Below are positions 1 through 6,605 of a DNA stretch of 8,466 bases, piece after piece. The first letter of the stretch is position 1. Each line of letters starts with the position of its first letter. Under the pieces are notes generated by a model. It saw only the letters and a program-made list of their open reading frames with translations, did not search any database and was not told the origin of the DNA. Source of the stretch: Thermoflexales bacterium (GTDB lineage: Bacteria > Chloroflexota > Anaerolineae > Fen-1058); the NCBI GenBank assembly GCA_030834835.1, contig JAUQXD010001314.1:1-8466 (forward strand). Direction: 5' to 3'. A program made the position numbers and the translations under genes.

Positions 1-767
1 CAAGCCTCGCGCTGGCGTTTGGCCTCAAACATGATCACGCTGGCCGCGACCCCGGCGTTAAGCGATTCGACTTCACGCGCCAACGGAATCGAGATACGGG
101 CAATGGCGAGTTTCGCCGCCGCCTCACCCGTCCCTTCCGCCTCGCCGCCGACGATCAAAACCGATGGCTGCGTCCAATCGATTGACGTGTACGGGCGCGA
201 TTCATCCGCTTCGGCGATGTAAACGTTCAAGCCCCGCACTCGATCGGCGATCATGGCCCAATCGGCCTCTTCGATGGGCAACCGGAAGTGCGCGCCCATC
301 GCGCCGCGCATGACTTTGGGGTTGAACGCGTCGACGGTTTCCGGCGCGAGCAATACCCCGCTCACGCCCGCAGCGGCGCTCGATCGCAACAGCGTGCCCA
401 GGTTGCCGGGATCGCGCAATCGGTCGGCGATGACGATCAGGCGCGGGTCGCCCGGCCACGGCAAACGCGGCTGCCTGATCACCCCGATTAAGCCCTGCGG
501 CGTCTCGGTCTCACTGCACGCCTTCAGCACCGCATCGGACACATCGATCACTTCGACGTGCGACGCCTGCAGGCGTAGCAACGTTGCTGTCGCGCGCGGC
601 AGCAGCCGTTGGGCGCAGAAGATCCAATCGGGTTGGCAGTTGGCCGACAGCGCGTCATCGATCAAGCGTGCGCCTTCGATCACAAAGCGGCCCTCGGCCT
701 GCCGGTGTTTGCGCTCAGACAATGATCGCAGATATTTTACTTTGTCGTGCTGGAGGCTGGTAATCAT
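1..767 (-). CDS. TrmH/SpoU family rRNA 2'-O-methyltransferase (3' end cut by window edge)
   Basis: A SPOUT-class RNA methyltransferase that transfers a methyl group from S-adenosylmethionine to a ribose 2'-OH, most likely in 23S rRNA. 255 codons are visible and the family is usually 250-270 residues, so only the last few residues are missing. Residues 1 to about 97 look like the SpoU substrate-binding domain (start MITSLQHDKVKYLRSL, then FVIEGARLIDDAL). Motif 1 is at 115-130 (DRLRDPGNLGTLLRSS, with N122 and the likely catalytic R128). Motif 2 is GGEAEG at 207-212. Motif 3 is at 227-244 (IPLAREVESLNAGVAASV). The ATG at 767 gives a family-typical N-terminus but has no Shine-Dalgarno, and it lies just after the terminator that follows rplT. 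It is either read through or has its own promoter. Methyltransferases of this type commonly follow rplT. The exact target nucleotide cannot be told from sequence. Confidence 0.93.
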   Translation of the reverse strand, partial: MITSLQHDKVKYLRSLSERKHRQAEGRFVIEGARLIDDALSANCQPDWIFCAQRLLPRATATLLRLQASHVEVIDVSDAVLKACSETETPQGLIGVIRQPRLPWPGDPRLIVIADRLRDPGNLGTLLRSSAAAGVSGVLLAPETVDAFNPKVMRGAMGAHFRLPIEEADWAMIADRVRGLNVYIAEADESRPYTSIDWTQPSVLIVGGEAEGTGEAAAKLAIARISIPLAREVESLNAGVAASVIMFEAKRQREA

Positions 768-770
768 CGG

Positions 771-804
771 AATAGAAAAGGCGCAGACAGGAACTCTGCG
801 CCTT
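771..804 (-). terminator. Intrinsic terminator after rplT
   Basis: On the minus strand AAGGCGCAGA pairs perfectly with TCTGCGCCTT (10 bp) around a 7-base loop, followed by TTCT. It lies 20 bases after the rplT stop and ends only a few bases before the methyltransferase ATG. It probably closes the infC-rpmI-rplT transcript, with some read-through into the methyltransferase gene. The U-tract is short, so termination may be partial. Confidence 0.85.
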
Positions 805-824
805 GAAGACTCTGCTGGAAAGAT

Positions 825-1187
825 TTACGCGCCTGCGGCGGCGTCTTTAGCGACTTTCACCAACTGCGCGAAGCTGCTGGCATCCCGCACGGCGATGTCG
901 GCCAGCACCTTGCGATCGATCACGACGCCGGCTTTCTTGAGGCCCGCAATGAAGCGGCTGTACGACAGGCCGTTCAAGCGCGAGGCGGCGTTGATGCGGG
1001 CGATCCACAGGACGCGGAAGGTGCGGGCGCGCGCGCGGCGATCGCGGAATGAATAATACAGCGAGTGCAGCCGCGCTTCACTGGCTTTTCGCCATAAGCG
1101 ATGGCGAGCGCCCTTCTGACCTTTGGTCAGCTTGAGGACTTTGTTGTGCTTGCGCCGGAGATTCGGTCCGGCCTTTGAACGTGGCAT
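825..1187 (-). CDS. rplT: 50S ribosomal protein L20
   Basis: Ribosomal protein L20, a primary 23S rRNA-binding protein needed early in assembly of the large subunit. The product is 120 residues, a normal length for L20. The N-terminal third is a basic extended helix ([20 protein letters not shown]). The hallmark core follows at about residues 46-90: [15 protein letters not shown], then [18 protein letters not shown], then [19 protein letters not shown]. The ATG at 1187 has a purine-rich stretch (AAGAAGGGA) upstream. It is the last gene of the infC-rpmI-rplT cluster, separated from rpmI by an unusually long 151-base gap containing a strong hairpin. In other bacteria L20 autoregulates this cluster by binding its mRNA; whether that happens here cannot be seen. 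Confidence 0.98.
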   Translation of the reverse strand: MPRSKAGPNLRRKHNKVLKLTKGQKGARHRLWRKASEARLHSLYYSFRDRRARARTFRVLWIARINAASRLNGLSYSRFIAGLKKAGVVIDRKVLADIAVRDASSFAQLVKVAKDAAAGA

Positions 1188-1295
1188 GGTATGTGTCCCT
1201 TCTTTGTGATAGTTTACCCTCGGCCCGGAGGCCTACGGGGAGGTGACGGTGTCAACTCGTTGACGATGTCGATGCTGCCGGCGGTTTCAACCACC

Positions 1296-1331
1296 GCGGC
1301 AAGAAACCCGGTCTCGTTGAGACCGGGTTTC
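1296..1331 (-). terminator. Strong hairpin between rpmI and rplT (terminator or attenuator)
   Basis: Beginning 7 bases after the rpmI stop codon, GAAACCCGGTCTC pairs perfectly with GAGACCGGGTTTC: 13 bp with a 3-base loop. The 3' arm ends in UUUC followed by UUG, so the U-tract is weak. It could act as an intrinsic terminator, a partial attenuator that lowers rplT expression, or a 3'-end stabiliser. Because rplT follows 108 bases later with no convincing promoter, partial read-through or an unseen promoter must be assumed. Confidence 0.7.
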
Positions 1332-1338
1332 AGAAGAA

Positions 1339-1548
1339 TCACTTCTTCTTGAGGTACGGCGCCAGACGCTTAACGCGCTTACGCAGGGCCTTGTCGGTGA
1401 CCGTCTTCAGTTCACCGAACTCGGCTTTGGCGCGCGCCGACTTGCGGCGGCGCAGGTGGCTTTTACCCAGGCGGGTGCGGCGCAACAGGCCGTTACCGCT
1501 CAGGCGAAAGCGCTTACTCGTTGCTTTGTGGGTCTTGATCTTGGGCAC
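1339..1548 (-). CDS. rpmI: 50S ribosomal protein L35
   Basis: Ribosomal protein L35, a small basic protein of the large subunit. It is 69 residues and has the typical L35 signature: PKIKTHKATSKRF at the N-terminus, then LLRRTRLGKSHLRRRKS in the middle and LAPYLKKK at the C-terminus. The start codon is GTG at 1548, preceded by AAGGA with 8 bases of spacing. The first 35 bases overlap the 3' end of infC in another frame, which implies translational coupling to infC. The gene ends 7 bases before a 13-bp hairpin. Confidence 0.97.
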   Translation of the reverse strand: MPKIKTHKATSKRFRLSGNGLLRRTRLGKSHLRRRKSARAKAEFGELKTVTDKALRKRVKRLAPYLKKK

Positions 1549-2095
1549 TGGTCGTTTCCTTCTTCAGCAGAGTCTTCTTGGGCTTGCCTGACGGGGCAAG
1601 CACCATTAACATTGTGCGGCCTTCCATGTTGGGATACTGCTCAATCACGGCGATGTCGGCCAGCTCTTTGGCAACTTCGTCCAAATCTTCGCGCGCCAGC
1701 TGCGGGTACGCAATTTCGCGACCGCGGAACCGCACACGCACCTTGACTTTCATGCCTTCTTCCAGCCATTTCCGCGCATCGCGCACTTTGAAGCCGCGAT
1801 GATGCGGGTCGGTCTTGGGCCGCAGCTGGATTTCCTTGACCTCGATGACCTTCTGGGCCTTCTTGGCTTCGCGTTCCTTCTTGTGCTGCTCATACAGGAA
1901 CTTGCCGAAGTCCATGATCTGCACGACAGGCGGCTCGGCTTGCGGTGAAATCTCCACCAGGTCAAGCTGCGCCTCACGCGCCATCCGCAAAGCGTCTTGT
2001 GACGACACGATGCCGACGTGCTGGCGATCGGCGCCGATCAGGCGGACTTCGCGGGCCCGGATTTGTTCATTGATTCGATGGTCTTTGGCAGCTAT
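1514..2095 (-). CDS. infC: Translation initiation factor IF-3, non-canonical ATA start
   Basis: IF-3 binds the 30S subunit, prevents premature 50S joining and checks start-codon fidelity. The product is 193 residues (family about 170-200). N-domain: RINEQIRAREVRLIGAD, then VSSQDALRMAREAQLDLVEI and IMDFGKFLYEQ. A lysine-rich linker helix follows, then the C-domain with KEIQLRPKTDPHHRGFKVRD, FRGREIAYPQL and the ending MEGRTMLMVLAP plus a hydrophilic tail. No ATG, GTG or TTG lies upstream of the conserved RINEQIR segment before an in-frame TAA. The first workable codon is ATA at 2095, with AAAAGGA ending 7 bases upstream. The GTG at 2008 would delete about 29 conserved residues. Rare starts (AUU, AUC) are known for infC and underlie IF-3 autoregulation in E. 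coli; the same use here is inferred. The 3' end overlaps rpmI by 35 bases. Confidence 0.95.
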   Translation of the reverse strand: MAAKDHRINEQIRAREVRLIGADRQHVGIVSSQDALRMAREAQLDLVEISPQAEPPVVQIMDFGKFLYEQHKKEREAKKAQKVIEVKEIQLRPKTDPHHRGFKVRDARKWLEEGMKVKVRVRFRGREIAYPQLAREDLDEVAKELADIAVIEQYPNMEGRTMLMVLAPSGKPKKTLLKKETTSAQDQDPQSNE

Positions 2096-2102
2096 GTGAT
2101 GG

Positions 2103-2109
2103 TCCTTTT
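2103..2109 (-). promoter_or_regulatory. Ribosome binding site supporting the ATA start of infC
   Basis: AAAAGGA reads on the minus strand with its last base 7 bases before the ATA at 2095. It is the only Shine-Dalgarno-like sequence near the 5' end of the IF-3 reading frame. The leader contains no other in-frame start, so the site decides the start choice. Confidence 0.75.
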
Positions 2110-2126
2110 AAGTGATTTTCATTGCA

Positions 2127-2153
2127 ACCGCCCGGCGAACGCGCCCGGGCGGT
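2127..2153 (-). promoter_or_regulatory. 5' leader hairpin of the infC transcript
   Basis: ACCGCCCGG pairs with CCGGGCGGT (9 bp). A further two pairs across a bulged G close a CGTT loop. It would lie almost at the 5' end of the mRNA (predicted start near 2157) and about 18 bases before the Shine-Dalgarno. There is no U-tract, so it is not a terminator. It may stabilise the 5' end or take part in feedback control; the role is unknown. Confidence 0.6.
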
Positions 2154-2163
2154 AGCGAACGTG

Positions 2164-2192
2164 ATAATATCACACTCGATTTGATTCGTCAA
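2164..2192 (-). promoter_or_regulatory. Sigma-70-type promoter of infC-rpmI-rplT
   Basis: On the minus strand, -35 TTGACG (2187-2192), 17-base spacer, -10 TATTAT (2164-2169), preceded by TGA to give an extended -10. Predicted transcription start is near 2157, about 62 bases before the infC start. The -10 sits inside the perfect inverted repeat GTGATA-A-TATCAC (2161-2173), which could be a repressor operator or chance. Confidence 0.8.
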
Positions 2193-2321
2193 CAGCCCGA
2201 TCGCCTTTATTTCACGATCGGGATTGCCGGGCGCGCGGCGCCTCCCCTACTCCGGGCGGTCGGTTGCCATCGTGCAGTGCGCGCCGGTACGGTTCAGATC
2301 GGATGCCAATCGCAGGGGCCT

Positions 2322-4373
2322 TTATTCCACAGCCAACTTAACTACAACCTGATCCGTTTGAAAATCGGTCATGAGGCGCGCGCCCGTGTCGGGATCAACG
2401 ACACCGATATGCAATTCGTATTGAGCCAGCGGCACGACGGGGGTGGGCACCCAGCGCACGTGGATGACCCTATCGCCGCTCTGGAGTGAATCGTACTGCA
2501 CGCCAAATGATTCTAGGTGTTGAAGCACACTGTTATCGCTGGATACTAAATCAAAGCTGACTTTGCGCTGCTCGCGATACAGCGGCGGCGCGTGAATGCG
2601 CCAGGCAGTAACGACGTTGAACCCGCCCGGCCTGCGTTGAACTTGATAGCCGAGCAAGTCCAGATCGTCGTCGAACGTCACCGGCAAACTGATCGGCGCA
2701 CCGGAGTTGAGAAAAGCCGTCTGCACAAATGTGCTCAGCCACTGCTGCGCCGGCAAATCGAGATCAGATTTGACAGTGGCGGTCGCCGGGAAAGTCAGGC
2801 CGAGCGGTTGGGCAATTTCCGGCGCGATCGGTGTGCGACCGCCGAAAAACCACCACGTCAATCCCGGCGGAATCACCAGACTGTGCGTCGCGTCGAACTT
2901 GCGCGGCACAAGGTCGTTGGAGCCAAAACTCTCGCGCACATCATCCGGCAATTGATAGACGCTGGTGAAGCCGGACAGTGCAATGGCCGACGGCCGGGCG
3001 CTCATCGGCGATAAAGCCAGCCGCACTTCAGGGAAGGCAGGCCGCCAGGGATCGAGCGTGCCTTGATAAGCCTCATAAACGGATATGATCGCGAAGCCGG
3101 TCAGAAGCAGCACGCGCCAGCGCGGTCGATACAGCGCTCGATCGGTCACCGCGAAAACGGCCAGCAACGGCACAGGATTCAACAGCCAGCGCGGGCTGAA
3201 AGCGTAGCCGCCATAGTTATCCGTAAACAGGGCGAAATAGAGAAAGTAGATCAGGCTACACACCAGCATCAGGCGCGCGGACCGGCTGATCGTCAGCTCG
3301 ATCGAGCGCGCGGCCCGCACGGCGGCCCACAGATACCACACCACGATCGGGAAAAACAGGAACACGCCACGCTGGCCGATCAATAAGTTGTAGACATACG
3401 CCGGCACATCCGCGGCGCGTTGATTGCCCGCGACCGTCGCGGCGAATTCAGAGCCGGGATAGTTGTAGCCGCTCGTCACCATCTGCGGCAACAGCCACGT
3501 GCCCGTAATCTGATAATTCAAGGCCAGAGTGACAGCCACGGGCACGAGCGCGCCGAGCATGAACCACAGTGCGTAAGAGCGCGATCGCCACACACACAGC
3601 AAAAAATATCCTACGGCGAAAATGCCCGTCGATGGATCGATCGCGGCCGCCAGCGCGCTGCTGAACCCGATCGTGAGGAGCTGGCTGCGCGTGAGCCGGT
3701 CATGCGTCAGCAGCAGATACAGGCCCACCAGAGCAGCCGCAGCCGCCGGGACGTGATTGGTGAAGACGGTGCTGTACGGCCAGATCGCCGTACCGAGTCC
3801 GAGCAGCGTGATGAACGCGAGACTGCTGGCATTGCTGAAGCCACGTTGGCGGGCAAGCCGATAGATCAACACGAGGATCAGGGTCGCCGGCGAACTGACC
3901 AATAGCAAGGTCAAGAGGAAGTAGGCCCAATCGGCTTCGGATGCTTCCAGCATCGCGCGACAGTGGGTCGGGCTGCGGAGCGCGTCACAGCCGTCGACCT
4001 GAAGCTTCAAGTCCAACCGGTGCAGGATCGAGTAAAGACCGGCGCCGACGAACGAGAGCAAGGGCGGCTTATCGGAGTAAAAGTGATCGCCGATCTTGAT
4101 CTTATCGACCGTGAGAAAACGCGACTCGTCGATGGTCCACATGCCGCGCTCGACGAGCGAATCGATCGATGCCAGGCGGGAAGCGTCGTTGGACGAATAC
4201 GAGCGCGAGTGAATGGACAGCGCCCAGATCAGCGTAAAAACGCCGATGATCAGCCAGGTGTAGTCACGCGGCAATTGAGCCGGAGAAGAAGTGGAGTGTT
4301 CGTCGGAACGTGCGGTAATTCGACGGAGCATGATGTTCAAGAGATTGCGAACGGTTTGAGATCGGATTGCCAT
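2322..4373 (-). CDS. GT-C membrane glycosyltransferase (PMT/ArnT-like, GT39-type) with C-terminal beta-rich domain
   Basis: Polytopic membrane protein of 683 residues, likely moving a sugar from a polyprenyl-phosphate donor to a lipid, polysaccharide or protein at the outer face of the membrane. Residue numbers are from the ATG at 4373. The first membrane helix is at about 38-54. It is followed by an outer loop with the acidic N62-D63 (SSNDASRLASIDSLVERG) typical of the GT-C catalytic region, and by the YSDKPP signature at 99-104. Roughly ten further hydrophobic helices run to about 435. The last roughly 120 residues (565-683) look soluble and beta-rich. The start is uncertain: ATG 4373 or ATG 4331 (14 residues shorter), neither with a Shine-Dalgarno. 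The TTG at 4427 lies inside the upstream terminator and is rejected. It has its own promoter and a terminator before it, so it seems transcriptionally separate from thrS. Donor and acceptor are unknown. Confidence 0.85.
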   Translation of the reverse strand: MAIRSQTVRNLLNIMLRRITARSDEHSTSSPAQLPRDYTWLIIGVFTLIWALSIHSRSYSSNDASRLASIDSLVERGMWTIDESRFLTVDKIKIGDHFYSDKPPLLSFVGAGLYSILHRLDLKLQVDGCDALRSPTHCRAMLEASEADWAYFLLTLLLVSSPATLILVLIYRLARQRGFSNASSLAFITLLGLGTAIWPYSTVFTNHVPAAAAALVGLYLLLTHDRLTRSQLLTIGFSSALAAAIDPSTGIFAVGYFLLCVWRSRSYALWFMLGALVPVAVTLALNYQITGTWLLPQMVTSGYNYPGSEFAATVAGNQRAADVPAYVYNLLIGQRGVFLFFPIVVWYLWAAVRAARSIELTISRSARLMLVCSLIYFLYFALFTDNYGGYAFSPRWLLNPVPLLAVFAVTDRALYRPRWRVLLLTGFAIISVYEAYQGTLDPWRPAFPEVRLALSPMSARPSAIALSGFTSVYQLPDDVRESFGSNDLVPRKFDATHSLVIPPGLTWWFFGGRTPIAPEIAQPLGLTFPATATVKSDLDLPAQQWLSTFVQTAFLNSGAPISLPVTFDDDLDLLGYQVQRRPGGFNVVTAWRIHAPPLYREQRKVSFDLVSSDNSVLQHLESFGVQYDSLQSGDRVIHVRWVPTPVVPLAQYELHIGVVDPDTGARLMTDFQTDQVVVKLAVE

Positions 4374-4403
4374 CGGCTCAAAGCCGATAACTGACACCGC
4401 CGC

Positions 4404-4412
4404 ATTGTAACA
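4404..4412 (-). promoter_or_regulatory. Extended -10 promoter for the GT-C gene
   Basis: Minus-strand TGTTACAAT is an extended -10 (TG, one base, TACAAT) placed directly after the U-tract of the thrS terminator. Predicted start is near 4397, about 24 bases before ATG 4373. No convincing -35 is visible, as is common for extended -10 promoters. A 7-bp hairpin (ATCGGCT / AGCCGAT, 4372-4388) would lie in the leader and partly cover ATG 4373, which leaves the start at 4331 possible. Confidence 0.5.
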
Positions 4413-4417
4413 TGCCC

Positions 4418-4460
4418 GACAAAACAACCGCCCCGCTCGCCGAACAACGACAAACGGGGC
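4418..4460 (-). terminator. Intrinsic terminator after thrS
   Basis: On the minus strand GCCCCGTTTGTCG pairs with CGGCGAGCGGGGC (13 pairs including G-U wobbles) around loop TTGTT, followed by GGTTGTTTTGTC. This is a good rho-independent terminator about 60 bases after the thrS stop. It closes the T-box/aminotransferase/thrS unit. A second hairpin (GGACAAGT / ACTTGTCC, 4503-4523) without U-tract touches the thrS stop codon. Confidence 0.85.
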
Positions 4461-4522
4461 AGCCTTGCCTGACGATCAGCCCACTACTTTGGCTCGAAGG
4501 CGGGACAAGTGAGCAACTTGTC

Positions 4523-6307
4523 CTACTCTTTTTTGTCGATCGTTTCACGCGCCATAGCGATGAACTCAGCCAGCGGCTTAGCCTTCAGGTCTTCGCCCGA
4601 CCGCAGACGAATCGCGACCGCGCCCGCTTCCTGTTCCTTGTCGCCGATGACAAGCATGTAGGGGATCTTCTGCAACTGCGCGCCGCGAATCTTGGCCTGC
4701 ATGCGCTCGCTGGTGGCATTGACTTCCGATCGGATGCCAACGGCCTTCAACTCCTTTTGCACATCCCTGGCATACTCCACGTGCCGATCGGCGATCGGAA
4801 TGATCATCGCTTGCACGGGTGACAGCCACACCGGGAACGCGCCCGCGAAGTGTTCGATCAATACGCCCAGGAAACGCTCTGTCGTGCCCGTAACGGCGCG
4901 ATGCAGCACGACCGGCGTATGCGGCTGGCCGTCTTCGCCCGTGTACTCGCAGCCCAGGCGCGCGGGCTGGATGAAGTCCACCTGAATCGTGCTGAGTTGC
5001 CACTCGCGGCCCAGCACGTCCTTCGCGATGAAGTCAGCCTTCGGACCATAGAACGCGGCTTCGCCTTCGACTGCGTCGTAAGCCACTTCGTTCTTATCGA
5101 GCGCGGCCTTCAACGCGGACGTAGCCTTCTCCCATTTCTCGTCGTCTTGCACATACTTGCCCGTCGCGCCGCGCAGGGACAATCGGACGCGGTAGTCCGA
5201 GAACTTGTACGTGTTCAGCACTTCACGGATCAACTGCAAAGCGAGTGAGAACTCTTCTTCGATCTGATCAGGCCGGCAGAAGATGTGGCAGTCGTCTTGC
5301 GTCAGCGCCCGCACGCGCGTCAAACCACTCAGTTCGCCGCGCTTTTCGTAGCGATACAACGTGGCAAACTCCGAGAAGCGCATCGGAAGTTCGCGATACG
5401 AGTGCAGCCCCATCTCTTTGTACAGCGTCATGTGGCTGGGGCAGTTCATCGGCTTCAGGCGGAACGTGATGTCTTCGTCCACCATCGGCGGGAACATCAC
5501 GTCGGCATAGTTGTCGTAGTGGCCGGAGCGTTTGTACAGGTCTTCCTTGACCATGTGGCCCGTCCAGACGTGCTCATAGCCGTAGCGAATCTGTGTCTCG
5601 CGCACATAGTCTTCCATCAATTGGCGAATCAGCGCGCCTTTCGGCGTGAACAGCGGCAGGCCAGGACCGATGTCGTCGCTGAAGTAGAACAGGCCGAGTT
5701 CCTTACCCAGCTTGCGATGATCGCGCTTCTTAGCTTCCTCCAACCGATCGAGATACGCCTTCAGATCGGCCGGTTTTTCCCAGGCCGTGCCGTAGATGCG
5801 CTGCAGCATCTTCTTCTTTTCGTCGCCGCGCCAGTACGCGCCCGCGACGCTGAGCAGCTTCACCGCGCTGGGGTTGACCTTGCCAGTGCTCTCGACATGC
5901 GGGCCGCGGCACAAGTCCGTGAACGGGCCGTGCGTGTAGAACGAGATGACGGGCTTCTCATTGAGCGGATTGCCGTATTCGTCGAGGCCGCCTTTTTCCA
6001 GCCCTTCGATCAATTCGATCTTGTACTGCTGATCGGCGAACTGCTGCTTGGCTTCTTCGGCGCTGACTTCCTTACGCACGAAGGGCAGATTCTCGCCGAT
6101 GATCTGGCGCATGCGCGCTTCGATCTTCTCCAGGTCTTCCGGCGTCAGGCTGCGCGGCAGATCGAAGTCGTAGTAGAAACCGTTCTCGATCGGCGGACCG
6201 ATCGCGATGTCGGCCTCGCCGGGGAACATCTCCATCACCGCCTGCGCCATGATGTGCGCGGCCGAGTGGCGAATCTTGTACAGTTTAGAATCTTCGTAAC
6301 GTTCCAT
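4523..6307 (-). CDS. thrS: Threonyl-tRNA synthetase lacking the N-terminal TGS domain
   Basis: Charges tRNA-Thr with threonine in the cytoplasm. The product is 594 residues, against about 640 for the common bacterial form. It starts directly at the N2 editing domain, so the about 60-residue TGS domain is absent. Editing-site residues are present: H14 and H18 (HSAAH), C133 and H137 (DLCRGPH). The class II core holds motif 2 (YRYEKRGELSGLTRVRALTQDD, about 318-339) and motif 3 (HRAVTGTTERFLG). The expected zinc ligands are C289 (MNCP), H341 (DCHIFC) and H469 (VLHRA). The anticodon-binding domain covers about 497-594. The start at ATG 6307 is chosen because GGAGG lies 6 bases upstream; ten more codons would be possible from 6337 but are unconserved. 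It is probably co-transcribed with the T-box-led aminotransferase, so Thr-tRNA charging would control it. Confidence 0.97.
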   Translation of the reverse strand: MERYEDSKLYKIRHSAAHIMAQAVMEMFPGEADIAIGPPIENGFYYDFDLPRSLTPEDLEKIEARMRQIIGENLPFVRKEVSAEEAKQQFADQQYKIELIEGLEKGGLDEYGNPLNEKPVISFYTHGPFTDLCRGPHVESTGKVNPSAVKLLSVAGAYWRGDEKKKMLQRIYGTAWEKPADLKAYLDRLEEAKKRDHRKLGKELGLFYFSDDIGPGLPLFTPKGALIRQLMEDYVRETQIRYGYEHVWTGHMVKEDLYKRSGHYDNYADVMFPPMVDEDITFRLKPMNCPSHMTLYKEMGLHSYRELPMRFSEFATLYRYEKRGELSGLTRVRALTQDDCHIFCRPDQIEEEFSLALQLIREVLNTYKFSDYRVRLSLRGATGKYVQDDEKWEKATSALKAALDKNEVAYDAVEGEAAFYGPKADFIAKDVLGREWQLSTIQVDFIQPARLGCEYTGEDGQPHTPVVLHRAVTGTTERFLGVLIEHFAGAFPVWLSPVQAMIIPIADRHVEYARDVQKELKAVGIRSEVNATSERMQAKIRGAQLQKIPYMLVIGDKEQEAGAVAIRLRSGEDLKAKPLAEFIAMARETIDKKE

Positions 6308-6321
6308 CTTAAGCCTCCAGA

Positions 6322-6353
6322 GTAGACAAGGAAACAAGTAGACAGGGAAACAA
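6322..6353 (-). repeat. Two tandem 16-base repeats in the thrS leader
   Basis: GTAGACAAGGAAACAA (6322-6337) is followed without gap by GTAGACAGGGAAACAA (6338-6353), with one mismatch. They sit just before the thrS Shine-Dalgarno in the direction of transcription. Their function is unknown; slippage-derived intergenic sequence is the simplest reading. Confidence 0.8.
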
Positions 6354-6363
6354 GGCTACTTCT

Positions 6364-6400
6364 TCATTTGTCACTTGTCATCGATCATTGTTCATTGTCA
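6364..6400 (-). repeat. Degenerate heptamer tract after the 53-residue ORF
   Basis: Plus-strand units TCATTTG, TCACTTG, TCATCGA, TCATTGT, TCATTGT run head to tail into the TGA stop of the small ORF. The 12-base string CATTGTTCATTG also occurs at 6727-6738, next to the stop codon of the aminotransferase. No gene or known element explains it. Confidence 0.65.
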
Positions 6401-6559
6401 ACTACATTGCTCAATCGGCCAATCATCGCGATCGCCGTAGATCAACATCGGTTCATTGGGGTGGAAGATTGCACCGCAATCGTACACGCCCGACCAATCG
6501 TCGTCTTCGGCAACGACCCATTCGACCAGTTCTTGCGGAATCCACAGATCAACGTTCAT
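6398..6559 (-). CDS. Small acidic tryptophan-rich protein, unknown function (53 aa)
   Basis: I do not recognise this family. The ATG at 6559 has an excellent Shine-Dalgarno, GGGGAGG, 5 bases upstream. An 11-residue N-terminal extension is possible but lacks such a site. The protein begins MNVDLWIPQELVEWVVAEDDD and contains four tryptophans, two cysteines, many Asp/Glu, no lysine and a single arginine, so it is very acidic. No signal peptide or membrane helix is seen. It lies between the aminotransferase and thrS, 90 bases before thrS, in what looks like one transcription unit. It could be a regulator or partner of the neighbouring enzymes, but nothing in the sequence shows this. Confidence 0.6.
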   Translation of the reverse strand: MNVDLWIPQELVEWVVAEDDDWSGVYDCGAIFHPNEPMLIYGDRDDWPIEQCS

Positions 6560-6605
6560 GGTTGCCTCCCCGAGTGTGGCAGAGGCCATCACATGTTGAT
6601 GATGA

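Noticed and set aside
253..1056. Long plus-strand open frame (267 codons)
   Set aside because: It is antisense to the methyltransferase and rplT, spans their terminator and has no recognisable domain; it is a shadow of GC-rich coding sequence.
2196..2222. CCCGATCG...CGATCGGG hairpin as a terminator of the GT-C gene
   Set aside because: No U-tract follows, and the arms are instances of the abundant CGATCG palindrome.
4374..4427. Upstream TTG start of the GT-C protein
   Set aside because: The TTG lies in the U-tract of the thrS terminator and upstream of the predicted transcription start.
5285..6325. Long plus-strand open frame (346 codons)
   Set aside because: It is fully antisense to thrS and has the low-complexity Arg/Val/His composition of a shadow frame.
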